From Viridothelium virens (taxonomy: Eukaryota; Ascomycota; Dothideomycetes; Trypetheliales; Trypetheliaceae): a DNA stretch of 64,000 bases. Positions 34,973-46,542 of this stretch are shown piece by piece. Within the stretch, counting starts at the first letter, position 1; each line of letters begins with the position of its first letter. The notes beneath the pieces are model-generated. The model did not search any database, had not been told where the DNA came from, and worked only from the letters and a program-made list of their open reading frames with translations. A program made the position numbers and the translations under genes. The DNA lies in NCBI GenBank assembly GCA_010094025.1, contig ML991793.1:186001-250000 (forward strand). Direction: 5' to 3'.

Positions 34973-36102
34973 ATGATCGCGACCGTAACGACATCTTCTC
35001 CAACAAGGTTATTTGCAGGTCCATTGACGACTGTATTCACGCCGCCCTCCTTTTGCTCTGACATCTATGCCCAAGACGCTCTGGATTTTTGGCAGCATGG
35101 ATTGTCATGTACAGTATCCGCACTGGAAAATGGAACTCATCAGGGTGCGTTCCTCACAACCGACGCGAGATGTTTTCCTCCTGCTCGGGTATATAATACT
35201 GATAATCTGCCTTTATTCGGAGCTGGTACCTATTCCCCTGGCTTATTCTGTCCTCGTGGATACTACTCAGCATGTTCGACAGCAGCGCTCGCCGTTGGGC
35301 AGACATATACGGCTTCCATTGACGGGGTTTCGTTCCCACAGACTCTGCATGCTGGCGAGACAGCGGTGGCATGCTGTCCGAGGTGCGTCTCGCTTCTTAT
35401 ACCAATGGCTCGCTCAGCGCTGAAAATATCTATTGACGAGGTATCAGTGGTTACAGTTGTAGTTTGGATATGGAGAGTACTGTCTCTCAATGCACATCTC
35501 CGTTTTTTTCGGTCTTCATTCAGGCCAGTCAATGTGACCAATCGTTCTCTGGAGTATCAAGCGTGTCTGCTGCCCCAACGGTGATTACCATGCCAGAAGG
35601 CACTACTACTATGAGTGCAGCGGTATCAGCGCCAATGATTGCAATATACTGGAAAGCCGGAGACCGACCCTCGACCAGCACACTGATATCAACCGGCAAA
35701 AGAACATCAGCCTTTACTATACCTTCGTCGACTCTTGAGTCTCTTAGCGCCACAAGCTCGAAGCATCCTCGAAGTAATTTCTCTGTTGGGACACTGGCTG
35801 CAGTTGGTATCGTCCCTGCTCTAGCTATCGTTACAGCAGCATCATTCATGGGCCTCCTCATCCATCGGAGAAAGATAAGATCGAGTAAGAAAAAGCGAGA
35901 TGGGAAGTATAGAAAGCCGGAGCTGGACGCCCTAGACACTACAAAGAATTTCGTGGACGGAGGTCAACCAGTGGAACTTTTTGCGGTGGACGGAGCTAGG
36001 GAGCTGGGCGTTGGAACCCCCCATGAGCTTGAAGCGCCTAACACTGTGCATGAGCTTCAAGACTCTAGGTATGCTTCTGCTGGTCGACTCCGTGACACAT
36101 AA
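34973..36102 (+). CDS. Fungal single-pass membrane protein with Cys-rich ectodomain
   Basis: Predicted 349 aa, exons 34973-35382 and 35463-36102. The first exon is a Cys-rich region of the pattern CFPP...YSPGLFCPRGYYSAC...ACCP, seen in many uncharacterised Pezizomycotina surface proteins. Exon 2 adds a Ser/Thr-rich stalk (ISTGKRTSAFTIPSS), a membrane helix near residue 230-250 (VGIVPALAIVTAASFMGLLI), a basic stop-transfer RRKIRSSKKKRDGKYRK and an acidic tail. No clear signal peptide is visible at the N-terminus, so an upstream exon is possible. Role unknown. The layout (ectodomain, stalk, helix, short tail) resembles cell-wall stress sensors, but no WSC domain is seen. Confidence 0.65.
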
Positions 36103-36846
36103 ATGTTGTCCAGTATCATTCGTTCCTGGATGGCAATATTTGTACTCCGTACAGTGATGAGGATGTCCTCTACAACACGTTGAGACGGGAGGAAGCCCTT
36201 GACGCTTGCAACTGCTGTCTGTAGCAACAGCAGATTACTCATATCTGATACCACGTACAGCAGGATTGATTCGCTGCCTAAGAGCCGGGTTGTGCGTGAA
36301 ATTCGCGGGGACGCTCGGGCGAGGCCTGGAGCTTTAATAATGGGGTCCAATGGTACCTGCATTGGCGGAGTTTAACCGACTCCTCTAGTAGCCGCTATCC
36401 ACCTTAGCGCATTATGAAAGGACGCGTTTATTCAAAAGCTTACGGAATAGAACGATGATTCAAGATACCCTTAAATCTGACTGCGAATTTTCTCGAATGT
36501 CCGTCAGATTCTGTATGATGGCAGAGGTATTCGTGACATTTGTAAGTTGCTATTGTCTGGACTCTCGGGCTCCGATATAATACCGGCGGTGGCTCCAATT
36601 GGCGTTGCTTATCGCGAGTGGGTCTGGCTATTCCGTATGGTGTGATTGCCCTTTTTATTCTTATTCTCTTGTGACAATTATCTTCAACACTTCAGACTCT
36701 GTCCCCGGTTTGGCCCACCTCGAGTCGACGGATCTTAGTCTCCATTTGATATTTTCTTCCCTGAGCTCAAAGCTTATCAATTCCTTATACATCGTGTGTT
36801 CGTCCTTCATCTACTGCTTCCAGCAAACGATATCTAGCTGTTCAAG
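36103..36846. other. Intergenic upstream of CCP1
   Basis: 744 bp with no supported gene. CT-rich sequence precedes the CCP1 ATG. Confidence 0.5.
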
Positions 36847-38104
36847 ATGGCCTCAGCAGCTAGGCTGCTCAGCCGTTCGACTCTTCGCCGCCCGATATCA
36901 CTGCCTATCCGATCGACCGCTTTCCACGACACACGTTTCGCCTTCCCACCCCAAACCCTCCGTCAGCAATCTCGGCGTGGCTACGCAAACGGATCTTCTC
37001 CACGATCCAGCAGCAATACCAGCCTCTATTGGGGCCTTGGCCTTGTTGCTGCTGGCAGTCTAGGCTATTACGCCTACTCTCAGACCAAGAGGCTCACAAC
37101 AGAAGCGGTCAAACAAAGCAGCGCGGAAGGAAAGAGGGACGGTGTAGTTGTGCCGACACAAGAAGACTACCAGAAAGTGTACGATGCGATTGCGCAGAAG
37201 CTGATTGATGATGATGCGTACGATGACGGTAGCTATGGACCAGTCATTCTGCGCTTAGGCTGGCATGCTAGCGGCACGTAAGTGATCCCTCACTATCATT
37301 CCACCTTATCGCCGTCCCGCGTCCCTTCCCACGTTCAGACATCCGCACCCAAATCATGACTACACATCATATCAAAGCTTACCACTCCCTCTCAGCTATG
37401 ACGCTGAAACCGGCACTGGCGGCTCCAACGGCGCCACCATGCGCTTCCCCCCTGAAGGCGACCACGGCGCCAACGCCGGCCTCCACGCCGCCCGCACCTT
37501 CCTCGACCCCATCCACGCTGCCTTCCCCTGGATATCCTACTCCGACCTGTGGACGCTCGCCGCCGTCTGCGCCATCCAAGAAATGCAAGGCCCCACCATC
37601 CCCTGGCGGCCGGGACGCCAAGACCGCGACATCGGCTTCTGCACGCCGGACGGCCGCCTGCCCGACGGTGCCAAGGGGTCGGATCATCTGCGCGCCATCT
37701 TTGGGAGGATGGGCTTCGATGACCGCGAGATTGTGGCGTTGAGTGGGGCGCATGCGTTGGGCAGGTGTCATACGGATCGCAGTGGGTTTGAAGGGCCGTG
37801 GACGTTTAGCCCGACGACGTTGACGAATGAGTATTTTAAGCTGTTGGCTGATGCGAAGTGGAGGTGGAAGAAGTGGAATGGGCCGAAGCAGTATGAGGAT
37901 GTGGAGTCTGGGAGTTTGATGATGCTGCCGACGGATATGGCGTTGGTGAAGGATGATAAGTTCAGGGCGCACGTGGAGAGGTATGCGAAGGATGAAGAGG
38001 TCTTCTTCAAGGAATTTGCGGACGTGGTGTGCAAATTGTTTGAGCTGGGGGTGCCGTTCACGACAGGGGAAGATGCGCGGTTGCGATTGAAGAGGATGGA
38101 GTAA
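36847..38104 (+). CDS. CCP1: Cytochrome c peroxidase, mitochondrial
   Basis: Predicted 379 aa, exons 36847-37277 and 37396-38104. It reduces H2O2 with electrons from cytochrome c in the intermembrane space. The leader is an Arg/Ser-rich presequence followed by a hydrophobic sorting helix ([18 protein letters not shown]), as in yeast Ccp1. The distal haem pocket RLGWHASGT is at about 135-143, with the intron falling inside the last Thr codon. The proximal His is in [11 protein letters not shown] (near 260), the radical-site Trp in FEGPWTF, and the Asp that hydrogen-bonds the proximal His in [10 protein letters not shown]. All catalytic residues are present. The second exon is markedly GC-rich. 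Confidence 0.95.
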
Positions 38105-38804
38105 TGGCTGGTACCCTTGCGGTGATGCACTGGTGGAGAAGCTGGAGTCCGGACTGGAGTTGATGCGCTCGAGGTCACTCAATTTTATTGAAGCTCTTGA
38201 CGATACCAAGTTCAGCAAATATAGATATAGAAATAGAAATAGACTTAACACAGACCTAGACTTCTATTCAGAGAGCCAATGTACTTTTAGCACTACCATC
38301 ATCCTGAGGGCATGAAATAGATTTACGATGAGACCAGTCGGGTCTCTTGTTACCATGATTCGCAGCACCTCATAGCACGGTAGGTTATTCAGTAGCTTTT
38401 TGTCTTGATTCTCAATGATTTTAGGGCAGCAAATTCAAGTTGCAAGTGGATGGGAAGCCCAAAGGGGTATTCCTAGGAACGATTCTTTTGGATACTTTCA
38501 AGAGAAAACAAGATTGAGATAGAGATATTACAGTGCATCGATCCTCAATGCGTTCTTCAGAAAGACAACACATGTGATGATAGACAAGATACGTCCACGA
38601 TTTTCAGCTTGTGCTAACTTGCGCGTCTCCTCACCTCTAGTCTTTGAGTATTGCGCTGTTGGTATCCGGACGGACTATGTCTAGCGCTCGATTCTAAATC
38701 TAATGCTCAGCCCACAAATCTTGAGCCTTCACCGACGATTGCTTGTTCATGACTTGGTGATAAGTCGATGGTTATGTAGCATCTCCTGGACAATTGGCTT
38801 GCCG
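38105..38804. other. Convergent spacer (CCP1 / amino-acid permease)
   Basis: 700 bp between stop codons. Contains a short A/T-rich simple repeat near 38222 (atagatatagaaatagaaat). No gene seen. Confidence 0.5.
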
Positions 38805-40747
38805 TCAAATCTTGCAGCTGAATGGCTTGCCTCCCTCGCCATGCGCGAGAGCGATGCCAGATGTGTACATACCGACCACAAACTAAAATCGGCAACAGTG
38901 ATAAGTAAATGAATGTGTTGAAAGTAGGGATGGCGCGACTTACGATCATAATTCCGATGACGAGGATTAAGAGATTGACCACGAAGCCAACAACTCTCTT
39001 CCAGTTCCTGAAGTAAGCACCCTTATGCATGTAGAACCAGAACATCGCAGGTATCGCCACTATACACATCAGCATGCCTCACGAATCCCGGTGGACTTCA
39101 CTCGTTCATGAAAAGAGCTCTGGCAAGAGGGGAGAATAGCACTCACGCATAAACCACCCATTGAACAGCGCGCTTATGAACGCTAAGAAATGATGAAAGT
39201 CCGGTATCGCCTCCGCCAACACCCACGCCAGCGCCCACCCTCCCCCCAACATCGCCATCCAACTCGCATAGCTCCTCACGCTCCGCTGGTTCACCACATG
39301 CGTGCCCCGCCAATACCGCACATACACCTGCTTCGTCGCGACGTGAATATTGATCACACCCGCGACCACAATCGTCGGCATCGCGACACACCAGGCTGCG
39401 AGGCGCCAGTGCGCCGGGGCGCTGTTGATGGCAGGGGATGCGACGGCGTCGCCGGCGAAGTGGTAGACGAGCGCGGCGATGACGCAGTAGTAGACGGCGG
39501 CGGCGACTTCGGTGACGGCGAGCGCTTTGGGGAAGGTGGCGGGGGAGCGGAGTTCGGAGATGAAGCCGATGAAGGCGACGTGGCCGCAGAAGGAGGTGAC
39601 CATATTGAGGATGGCGCGGAAGGAGGTGGGGAAGTCGTGGTGGGGAGGATGGAGGGAGGGGAGGTGGGAGGTTGGGTGGAGAGCGAGAGCGGTGGTGACG
39701 ACGATGATGGCGATGGTGATGGAGAGGCAGGCTGGGAAGAGAGATTGGTTAGTGGCGGGAGACATGCGTTTGGAGTTTGTAGAAGAGTGCTACTTACAAA
39801 GAACAGAGACGTAGGACTGCGAAAGTGAAGTACGCTTGATGGTCAAGACGAATGAGACGAGAACGGCAATGACACTCCATAGGATCGCGCAAAGACTTGT
39901 GTGGGTGATGTGCGTCATGGCAGTCTTGAAGGTGAGGATATGGGCTGCAGCAATGAAGACGAGATTTAGGTATCCGGCGACCATAAATACCCACTCAAGG
40001 TAACGACCTCCCATGATGTATCCTGCATCGGCAAAACTTTGGATCGTTGGATGCTGCATTTTGAACTTCCAAATAAGATATCCAGTGTAGGCTCCGAGGG
40101 CTCCAACAATGATTTGGCATATTAGACCTCTGTAAAATCTCGTTAATTGTCGGAGAGGAAGTGAGTCTTCGTAGACGTACGTTGCATATCCAAGTGTTGC
40201 TATCCCTGCTGGCAATGAAAGGATGCCAAGGGAAATGATCTCAGCTACCATCACTTCTCCGAATTAGCACTGTTTGATATGGAGTATTGTTACATTTCAC
40301 ACACAAAATCCAGCGTGCCTGTTACACGTTAGCGCTTGCCCTTATACTGCTAAAGTTATGATACAAACCCCCATTTCATAGTTTTGTACTGTTTGCCATT
40401 TTTATCTCCATCGTGGAAGGGTTCCTGCTCGATGATAGGATCCTGCGTGAAATCTGTCAGCACAGCTGAGGAGTAGCTAACGGATCAAGTGAACAAACCG
40501 GAGACCCGTCGAGCTGTCCTGACGCATCCGCCCTGTTTGTGTGCAGGCGACTAACAGTAGCCTGTGGTGTCTTGCTGGGACGGCCGACATCTCCATGGCC
40601 GTGATCGCTGGACGGGCGTCCGTCTGTCTGGCGAGTATACACTGATGTGAGAGGATGTTCTTCGACCGAGCTCCAAGCTTCGGATTGTTGCCTATCTTCG
40701 TTGTTTTTCTCGCGAATTTTGGATTGCGACGCCATAGAGACCATCAT
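38805..40747 (-). CDS. AAAP-family amino-acid transporter
   Basis: Predicted 512 aa with eleven helices, a proton-coupled amino-acid permease of the fungal Avt/neutral amino-acid type. Eight exons (minus): 40747-40499, 40442-40369, 40318-40305, 40253-40181, 40129-39798, 39731-39147, 39077-38944 and 38882-38805; the total is divisible by three. Exon 3 is only 14 bp. After a hydrophilic N-terminus the joined sequence runs KWGHAGF-LMVAEIISLGILSLPAGIATLG, the family's first helix. Further blocks are SFADAGYIMGGRYLEWVF, CGHVAFIGFISELRSP (with PATFPKAL), and the final helix ending GEGGKPFSCKI, the usual C-terminus of this family. Two Mets (40747, 40735) could start it. Divergent from DOT5 with a 1.5-kb gap. 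Substrate cannot be read from sequence. Confidence 0.88.
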
Positions 40748-42252
40748 GCGACCAAGCCCTCAAACCTATGGACAGAAGAAAGTGATAGATCGGCGTCAAC
40801 TCTTTGGAATAGCTACCAACAAAGAAACAAAACTGGCCCAGGGCCGCCTTGCAAGAGTAAGGAAAAGGTCCAGAATAGGGAGCAGGAGGGGGGCTTGTCT
40901 TATTCCGTACGCGCTTTGCTGAGCGGGAAGAGATGGCGTGCGAAAAGGGTATTTCGCAATGAGCCACTTGTAAGAAATGGGTGCTAACTGAATTTAAAGG
41001 ATGGACTAGATTGCTGACAATTGCTATATGCGATCTGGATGTGATAGATAGGTGATTGGTGGTACGAGAACAGAGAACTGAGCCAGCTGCCTCGCACTTG
41101 AAAGGTCATCAGATACGCAACAGTAGGATCAATAACGAGAGAACATTTCTTGGACAATTAAAACTACGAGCATTGAGGGTTCCGTCTATTTCCTCATCGG
41201 TGCACAAAGCAGGTGCGACTCTTGGGAATCTGTAGATGCCTACGAGGGAAAAAAGATAACGGCAACAACTACGCCTGAAATTTCAGGAGTACCAAACATT
41301 TACTGGTTAGAGAGATAACAACAATGGAAACTCACCATACCAACAATTATGGTCCTCACCTTGGCTCGGCGACTCTTCCCCAAGATTGACTACTCCGTAC
41401 CTAGGTAGGTACGGTCGAGTCGCTTACTAAGGGGGAAAAAGATCTGGTGGTCGCTTCATTTCGTATTCGCACGATCACCGATTGCAACGAGCCATCTCTG
41501 GAGGACATGCACCCCCAAACGCACACCCAGCAAAGTGTGCATGATGCAAAAGAGTGCAGATGAAGAAAGAAAAAAAAAGAAAAGAAAAAAAATGTAGGAT
41601 GGAAGCTAATTCCTGACTCGAAGCTTTCCGCCTGCAGCGCTCCGGGCCAGGTCAAGGCCAGCCGAGCCGACAACATCAGCACCAATCAAACACCGGCCGG
41701 GGCATGCACCCTCTGCGGTGCTCGACACTCGCTCTCACACGATCTTCGGCTGTTCTCCCCTCGCCCCTGAAGCCTGAGCCTAGGAAAGGGCCCCCAGTAA
41801 GCATGCATCTCGAGACTGTTACGGTGAGGTGCGGCACTGCGGAGATAGCTGTAACTACAGCGGTACTACAACCAACCTCCTCCTTTTGCTCAACCTCTCC
41901 ATTTCCTCGCCCCATGGTTTGACCGTTGCGCTTGTCGATTGCTATCAGCCTCCCTCTCTGTGCTCTGTGTATGACGGCCTAAACGTGAGTTGCGCAGCTT
42001 GTCCTTTTATCTGTTTCGGATCTATACATAACCGCTTCTCCTCCTGCCGTGCGACCCCCGCCAGCGCATTATTTGCAATATCAGGCCACTGATCGTCCGA
42101 ATTCCGTCTTAAAGCTCTGCTATCCTCCTTTTTTTCTCTAACCTCATCTTGAACACCCCTTTTGCCCGACTATTTTTTGACCCCGTTGCTCACCTGCCTT
42201 TGCAGAAATTCCCTCACCCCTCCGATCTCATCCGCTTCCTCGAACCCTCACC
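40748..42252. other. 1.5-kb divergent promoter gap (AAAP / DOT5)
   Basis: No supported gene. Contains a TACCTAGGTAGGTA palindromic motif near 41396-41413, an A/G-rich run near 41563-41595 and CT-rich sequence just before the DOT5 ATG. Frames at 41676-41922 are overlapping shadows. Confidence 0.5.
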
Positions 42253-43180
42253 ATGGTAGAGCTTCGCAAGCGCAAACCGAAGGAGGAAGCCCCCGCACCT
42301 CCTCCCAAGAAGAAGTCGGGACCTAAGCCCAAAGCTCCAAAAGAAGATACTAGCAAAGCGGATGTTAGCAAAGAAGATGTCGCCTCTGCTGTTCAAGAGG
42401 CTGCGGCTATTTCCGCCCCCAATGGCGCCGCTGCGGGTGCTAAGAAAGGTACCACTGCTACTGGAGCACCCAAAGTCGGCGACAGCATCGACCTCGAGGA
42501 CTTTGGTGGGGAAATCGAGACACATGATGGCGAAAAGACAAGTTTGAAGCAGCTGGTCGCGGATAGCAAGTCAGGTGTTGTCATCTTCACATATCCCAAG
42601 GCCTCGACTCCTGGATGTAAGTTTTTTCCTTCAAATCTCACGCGTCTGGATCTTTTCGCCTCTCGCGCCTGCCTTGAGGCTGTCAAGAAACCTCATCATG
42701 CAAATTGGTGCGCCTCAGCTAATCTCTTTCGCGCATCTAGGTACTACGCAAGCCTGCCTCTTCCGCGACTCCTATGACCCCCTCACTTCCACCACCGGCC
42801 TTACCCTCTACGGCCTCTCCACCGACTCCCCCAAATCCAACACCAACTTCCGCACCAAGCAGTCCCTGCCCTACACTCTCCTCTGCGATCCGGCCGCCTC
42901 ACTGATCGCCGCGCTCGGCTTCAAGAAGGCGCCCAAGGGCACCGTGCGCGGAGTGGTTGTGATCGAAAAGGTGGCTGGTCAGGAGGGACAGGGGAAAGTC
43001 TTGGCGGCAGAGGCTGGTGGCCCGGCGGCAACGGTGGAGGTGGTCAGGAATGCAGTCATGGGGAAGGCGAAGGACGGTGGGGGAAAGGGTGAGAACGAGA
43101 AGGAGAGGGAGGATAAGGAGGCTGCAGAAACGGCGACCGAGGTGGCGGACAGTGCGGCGAAGGTAGACGGGGAGGATTGA
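42253..43180 (+). CDS. DOT5: Nuclear-type thiol peroxidase (PrxQ/BCP, Dot5-like)
   Basis: Predicted 267 aa, exons 42253-42616 and 42741-43180. A peroxiredoxin that reduces hydroperoxides with thioredoxin. The Lys/Pro/Ala-rich N-terminal 80 residues (RKRKPKEEAPAPPPKKKSGP) look like a nuclear targeting and tethering region, as in yeast Dot5. The AhpC/TSA fold has [24 protein letters not shown], with the peroxidatic Cys at residue 122 and a resolving Cys five residues later, the PrxQ spacing. The intron splits the peroxidatic Cys codon after its first base. A C-terminal Lys/Glu/Ala-rich extension of about 60 residues is unusual for the family. Confidence 0.88.
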
Positions 43181-43617
43181 AAGGTGGAGTAGTGGGTTTG
43201 GGCTTGGGTATATACATGCTGTGGTTTCTGTTGGTTCGGAAAATGGATTGGGTTCGGGACGGGTAATGAGCGGATTAATGAACCTGTCTGCTGGATCACG
43301 CACAGGTGTGATCTTGTACACCGACACATAGTGTTTCTATCACCTTGAATGTGGTGTTTCATGGACTTCAAAGTCTCCAGGGTATCTTAGTACAGTCCCC
43401 TTTTGCAAGTCAACCTTGCCTCCCATCATCTCCAAAGCCTCTACTCGCCATTTGGGAACACTTGAGATACCTCTCAACGACCTCCTGATTGCTTCCCAAC
43501 CCCTCAGCAACCCCTCACAAACCTCGCTCTCACGACTTCGACATACCGGACTGGGAAGTGATTATCAGGACCCAAACATTGCATTTGACTCAGCCAGACC
43601 AACCAAAGACCAACAAG
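43181..43617. other. Convergent spacer
   Basis: 437 bp between stops. No gene seen. Confidence 0.45.
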
Positions 43618-44614
43618 CTAGTGCTCAGCTGAAGTGTTTATATTGCCAACGAACCGTCTTGCGGTATTCACATCACCCCTCGAGGGAGTGAAACTTTCCA
43701 TCGGCGGCTGCAGTACAGCGAGGTGTTTTTCTATTAGAGAATGGATCTCATCCAGCTTCTGCAAGACTGGTCTCATCCTTTTCTCGATGATCCGATCAAT
43801 TTGTTCAACAGTCACGTTCGGCTGTCTCTCTTCAGCTTCGATCTCATGATCAACCAGCCTTTCGAGAGAAGCTGCAATGATTCTGCCACTCCTTGCTAAA
43901 TCATCAAGACGAGACTCAGAGGAGGCTCGAGAACTGCTTGCCGTACTGGTCTCTCGAAACTCCGAGGTCGACCTGGCCGGCGGTGAACTTCTATCCCGTC
44001 TACCCTGTATCGTTCTCTGTCGCTTCCTTTGGGTTCTTTCTTTCACGTGCGGTCGTGAATCGCAGAGCTCCTTGGTGAGCTGACGTCTTTGCACTTTTCG
44101 CCATCCGTTGACCTTCATTGTAAGCGTCAACGAATCGAATCCAAGCATCCACCGCCTGGACATAATCCTGCCTCCTCCCTCTCCAGCTTGACGCCTTCTC
44201 CATGTCCATTCTTCGAGATTCTACCACTGTTTCCACTTTTCGCTTGCACGATTCGTCCGAATATTTGGCTCCCCCACGAGCATCAGCCAATCGAGCAGCG
44301 ACCACCTCCCAGAAGTATGTGATACCGTTGGGTACGTAAAGGTCAGTTGTAGCAAGAGCGATTTGGATAAGTAGGGTTGTGTCCTCTTCTGAAATCGGCT
44401 TCCCTCTCCGACCATCGGTTGATTTCGCTTGTAACTCCTTTTTCTTTTGTTCTGCTGTCTCCCTTTGGGTTTTAGCGATCAACAGCGATTGGCCTACCTC
44501 GGAAGTTTCGATGCTCTCAACAGACTCATGACCGAATCCAGGTATTGGAGTCTGAGGTGATTGCGCACCATTGAAATTCTCTAATTGAAAGATGAATTGA
44601 GCCATACTATTCAA
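43618..44614 (-). CDS. Myb/SANT-like regulatory-domain protein (uncharacterised)
   Basis: Two overlapping minus-strand frames (44614-44000 and 44163-43618) join in phase if an intron of 94 bp is removed (exons 44614-44085 and 43990-43618), giving 300 aa. The donor (GTCAGC) is weak, so a frameshift is the alternative. The middle part (GRRGKPISEEDTTLLIQIAL, then FWEVVAARL and YSDESCKRKVETVVESRR) resembles Myb/SANT-like DNA-binding modules that are multiplied in some ascomycetes. The C-terminus is a Ser/Arg linker and a coiled-coil-like helix (VEQIDRIIEKRMRPVLQKLD). It may be a DNA-binding protein or derive from a mobile-element-associated family. It lies in an accessory, AT-richer stretch. Confidence 0.5.
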
Positions 44615-46542
44615 CTTTCCAGATAATGTGGAACGAGCGCGATTTTTGATATGCTTTCAGCTGTCGTCAACGGTTCACAACTGTCTAACCATGAAAATTT
44701 AAGAGAATGCAACGCGTGACCTATGGGTCTGGAAGAATTCCGATTCAGAATCATCAGTTTCTGGTCTACTGAATCAGGGGGTTTAAGCAGGTTGGGAATC
44801 CCCATTGTCCAAGTAATCCCCAACCTCTAGCGTCTATATATAGATTTTTAATGAAGGTTAAAGCTGAGGTGGGTCAGTGAAGTCGCCCTCTGATTTGTGC
44901 TGCTAGAGCTAGCTAGCCGAACTTAGTATAGACGGTGACGCTACCGCCTATCTAATGAAACTGTGAAACTCTCCCCCAACATCTGGAAATGAGGGGGAAA
45001 AATAGATTCTTGTCGCACATATGAAGCCTAGTGGTTGCCCCTTTGGAGTTGAAAACAAGTTGAAAATTCGGGTTCGGAACGTGCTTAAATTCCCTATTGA
45101 ATAACTAGCCTTGTCGAGCTCTTATGTTCAACTTTTTAGTGCTTGAACCATCTCAGGAGAGATGGTCGTAATTGGTCGGCAAACGAGATTCTTTTCCAAG
45201 GGAGAAAAGTCGCTTTACCCTCAAAGGTGTCTAGTTAGCTATCAGCCCCGACGGTGAACAACGCGTTCAACTCGAGATTCACACGTAGCCTAAAGCGGCA
45301 TCGTGATGGCGTTTTGAAGTTGAGAAAAATTGGGATATCATCATATCAACGATATTCAACTTGACCAGCCTCCTTAACCAGGGTTGGCGATTTGTGGTAG
45401 TGTACACAGTATGTGGAGACTGAGTGATACACCCTAAGGGGCTCTTTCGGCCCAGCTAATAACTACTCATGTCCTTTACTGGCTAGTGCAACTTCAAATA
45501 AAGTACGGAGTACTTCTGCTGGATTTAGTTTGTCAAGTATTACAATCCTCCAGTTCTCCGAATGAATCGCCGCATTCCCGACAGGATTGCTCCCAGTCCT
45601 CTAGTCATGCTAAATGCTATTAGAACGAGCTGAAGAGGACGTCCATCGAGGGTATCAAAACGATAAAAAGGACTGTCACGAAAAGGATCAACAAGAGATC
45701 AAATCACATGGCGACAATTATGTCATGCTAATGAAGCACTTCGAATGGCCAGCCGAGAACAATGGTAGAGAGACTTTACGATCTCAGGGGAGGATCTCTC
45801 GGTGTACAGGCAAGCGACATGAACTGCAGGAAAAGGACGCGAGCCCAGTGCATAGGCCACCTCTCTCGTTCTTGAGCACTACAATGCTTATCTGGAGTCC
45901 TTCCATAACGGACAAAGTATCACTTTGGCTGGTTGAAAGGGGAATTTTCTTCCGGAGAAGGGCATTTATGATGCTTAATCGCTTCATGGCCATTTCCAAA
46001 ACTTGAGACCATTAGTGGAAGGTGAAAATCCTTACCTTCAGAGTATTGAGAGCAGCTCTGTGGAAACTTAGTAGACTTGGCTTGGAACAACGATCGAAGG
46101 CAATAGGAAAAAAAAAGGAGGAAAAAGGAGGAAAAAGGAAGCAAAGATTTTAAGGAGGGCTACACAAGCCGGAAGGCCTCCAGCAAAAATTTCGGCCACC
46201 TCCAACGTAGTTAAGTTTAGTTCTCCGAATCTCCCACTTCTACCAGTACTTAAACACAAATTTATATGAGAATAACGGCCTTTTTCCGCGAAAAAGACAC
46301 TAGCTAAGATGTAGTCGGATGGAGAAGCCTGCGGGGTATGGGTCCTTGCTGGTACCCTTGCCCTGTCTAGCGCAACGATCTTCTCGTCGTCATTTTTCCC
46401 GGACAGTCAATGTTGTTCCGATGTGCAATCAGGGAGAAAATGAGGCGCTATTTAAAGAAGCCTTCCTGCATATGGACTTCATGCTTGGGTCATACGAAAT
46501 TCACGTACCTGAGGACCTATTCCTTGAATGGCCCTTGGCACG
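44615..46542. other. 1.9-kb AT-rich gene-poor region
   Basis: No supported gene. A 130-codon plus frame at 45614-46006 has no family character. Its minus strand has a weakly TPR-like stretch (RKK...SDTL spacing). A purine run at about 46107-46140 and a TATA-like ctatatatag near 44835 are present. Confidence 0.45.

Noticed and set aside
45614-46006. 130-codon plus frame and weak TPR-like minus signal
   Set aside because: Spacing of RKK and SDTL is suggestive only; too diverged to call.
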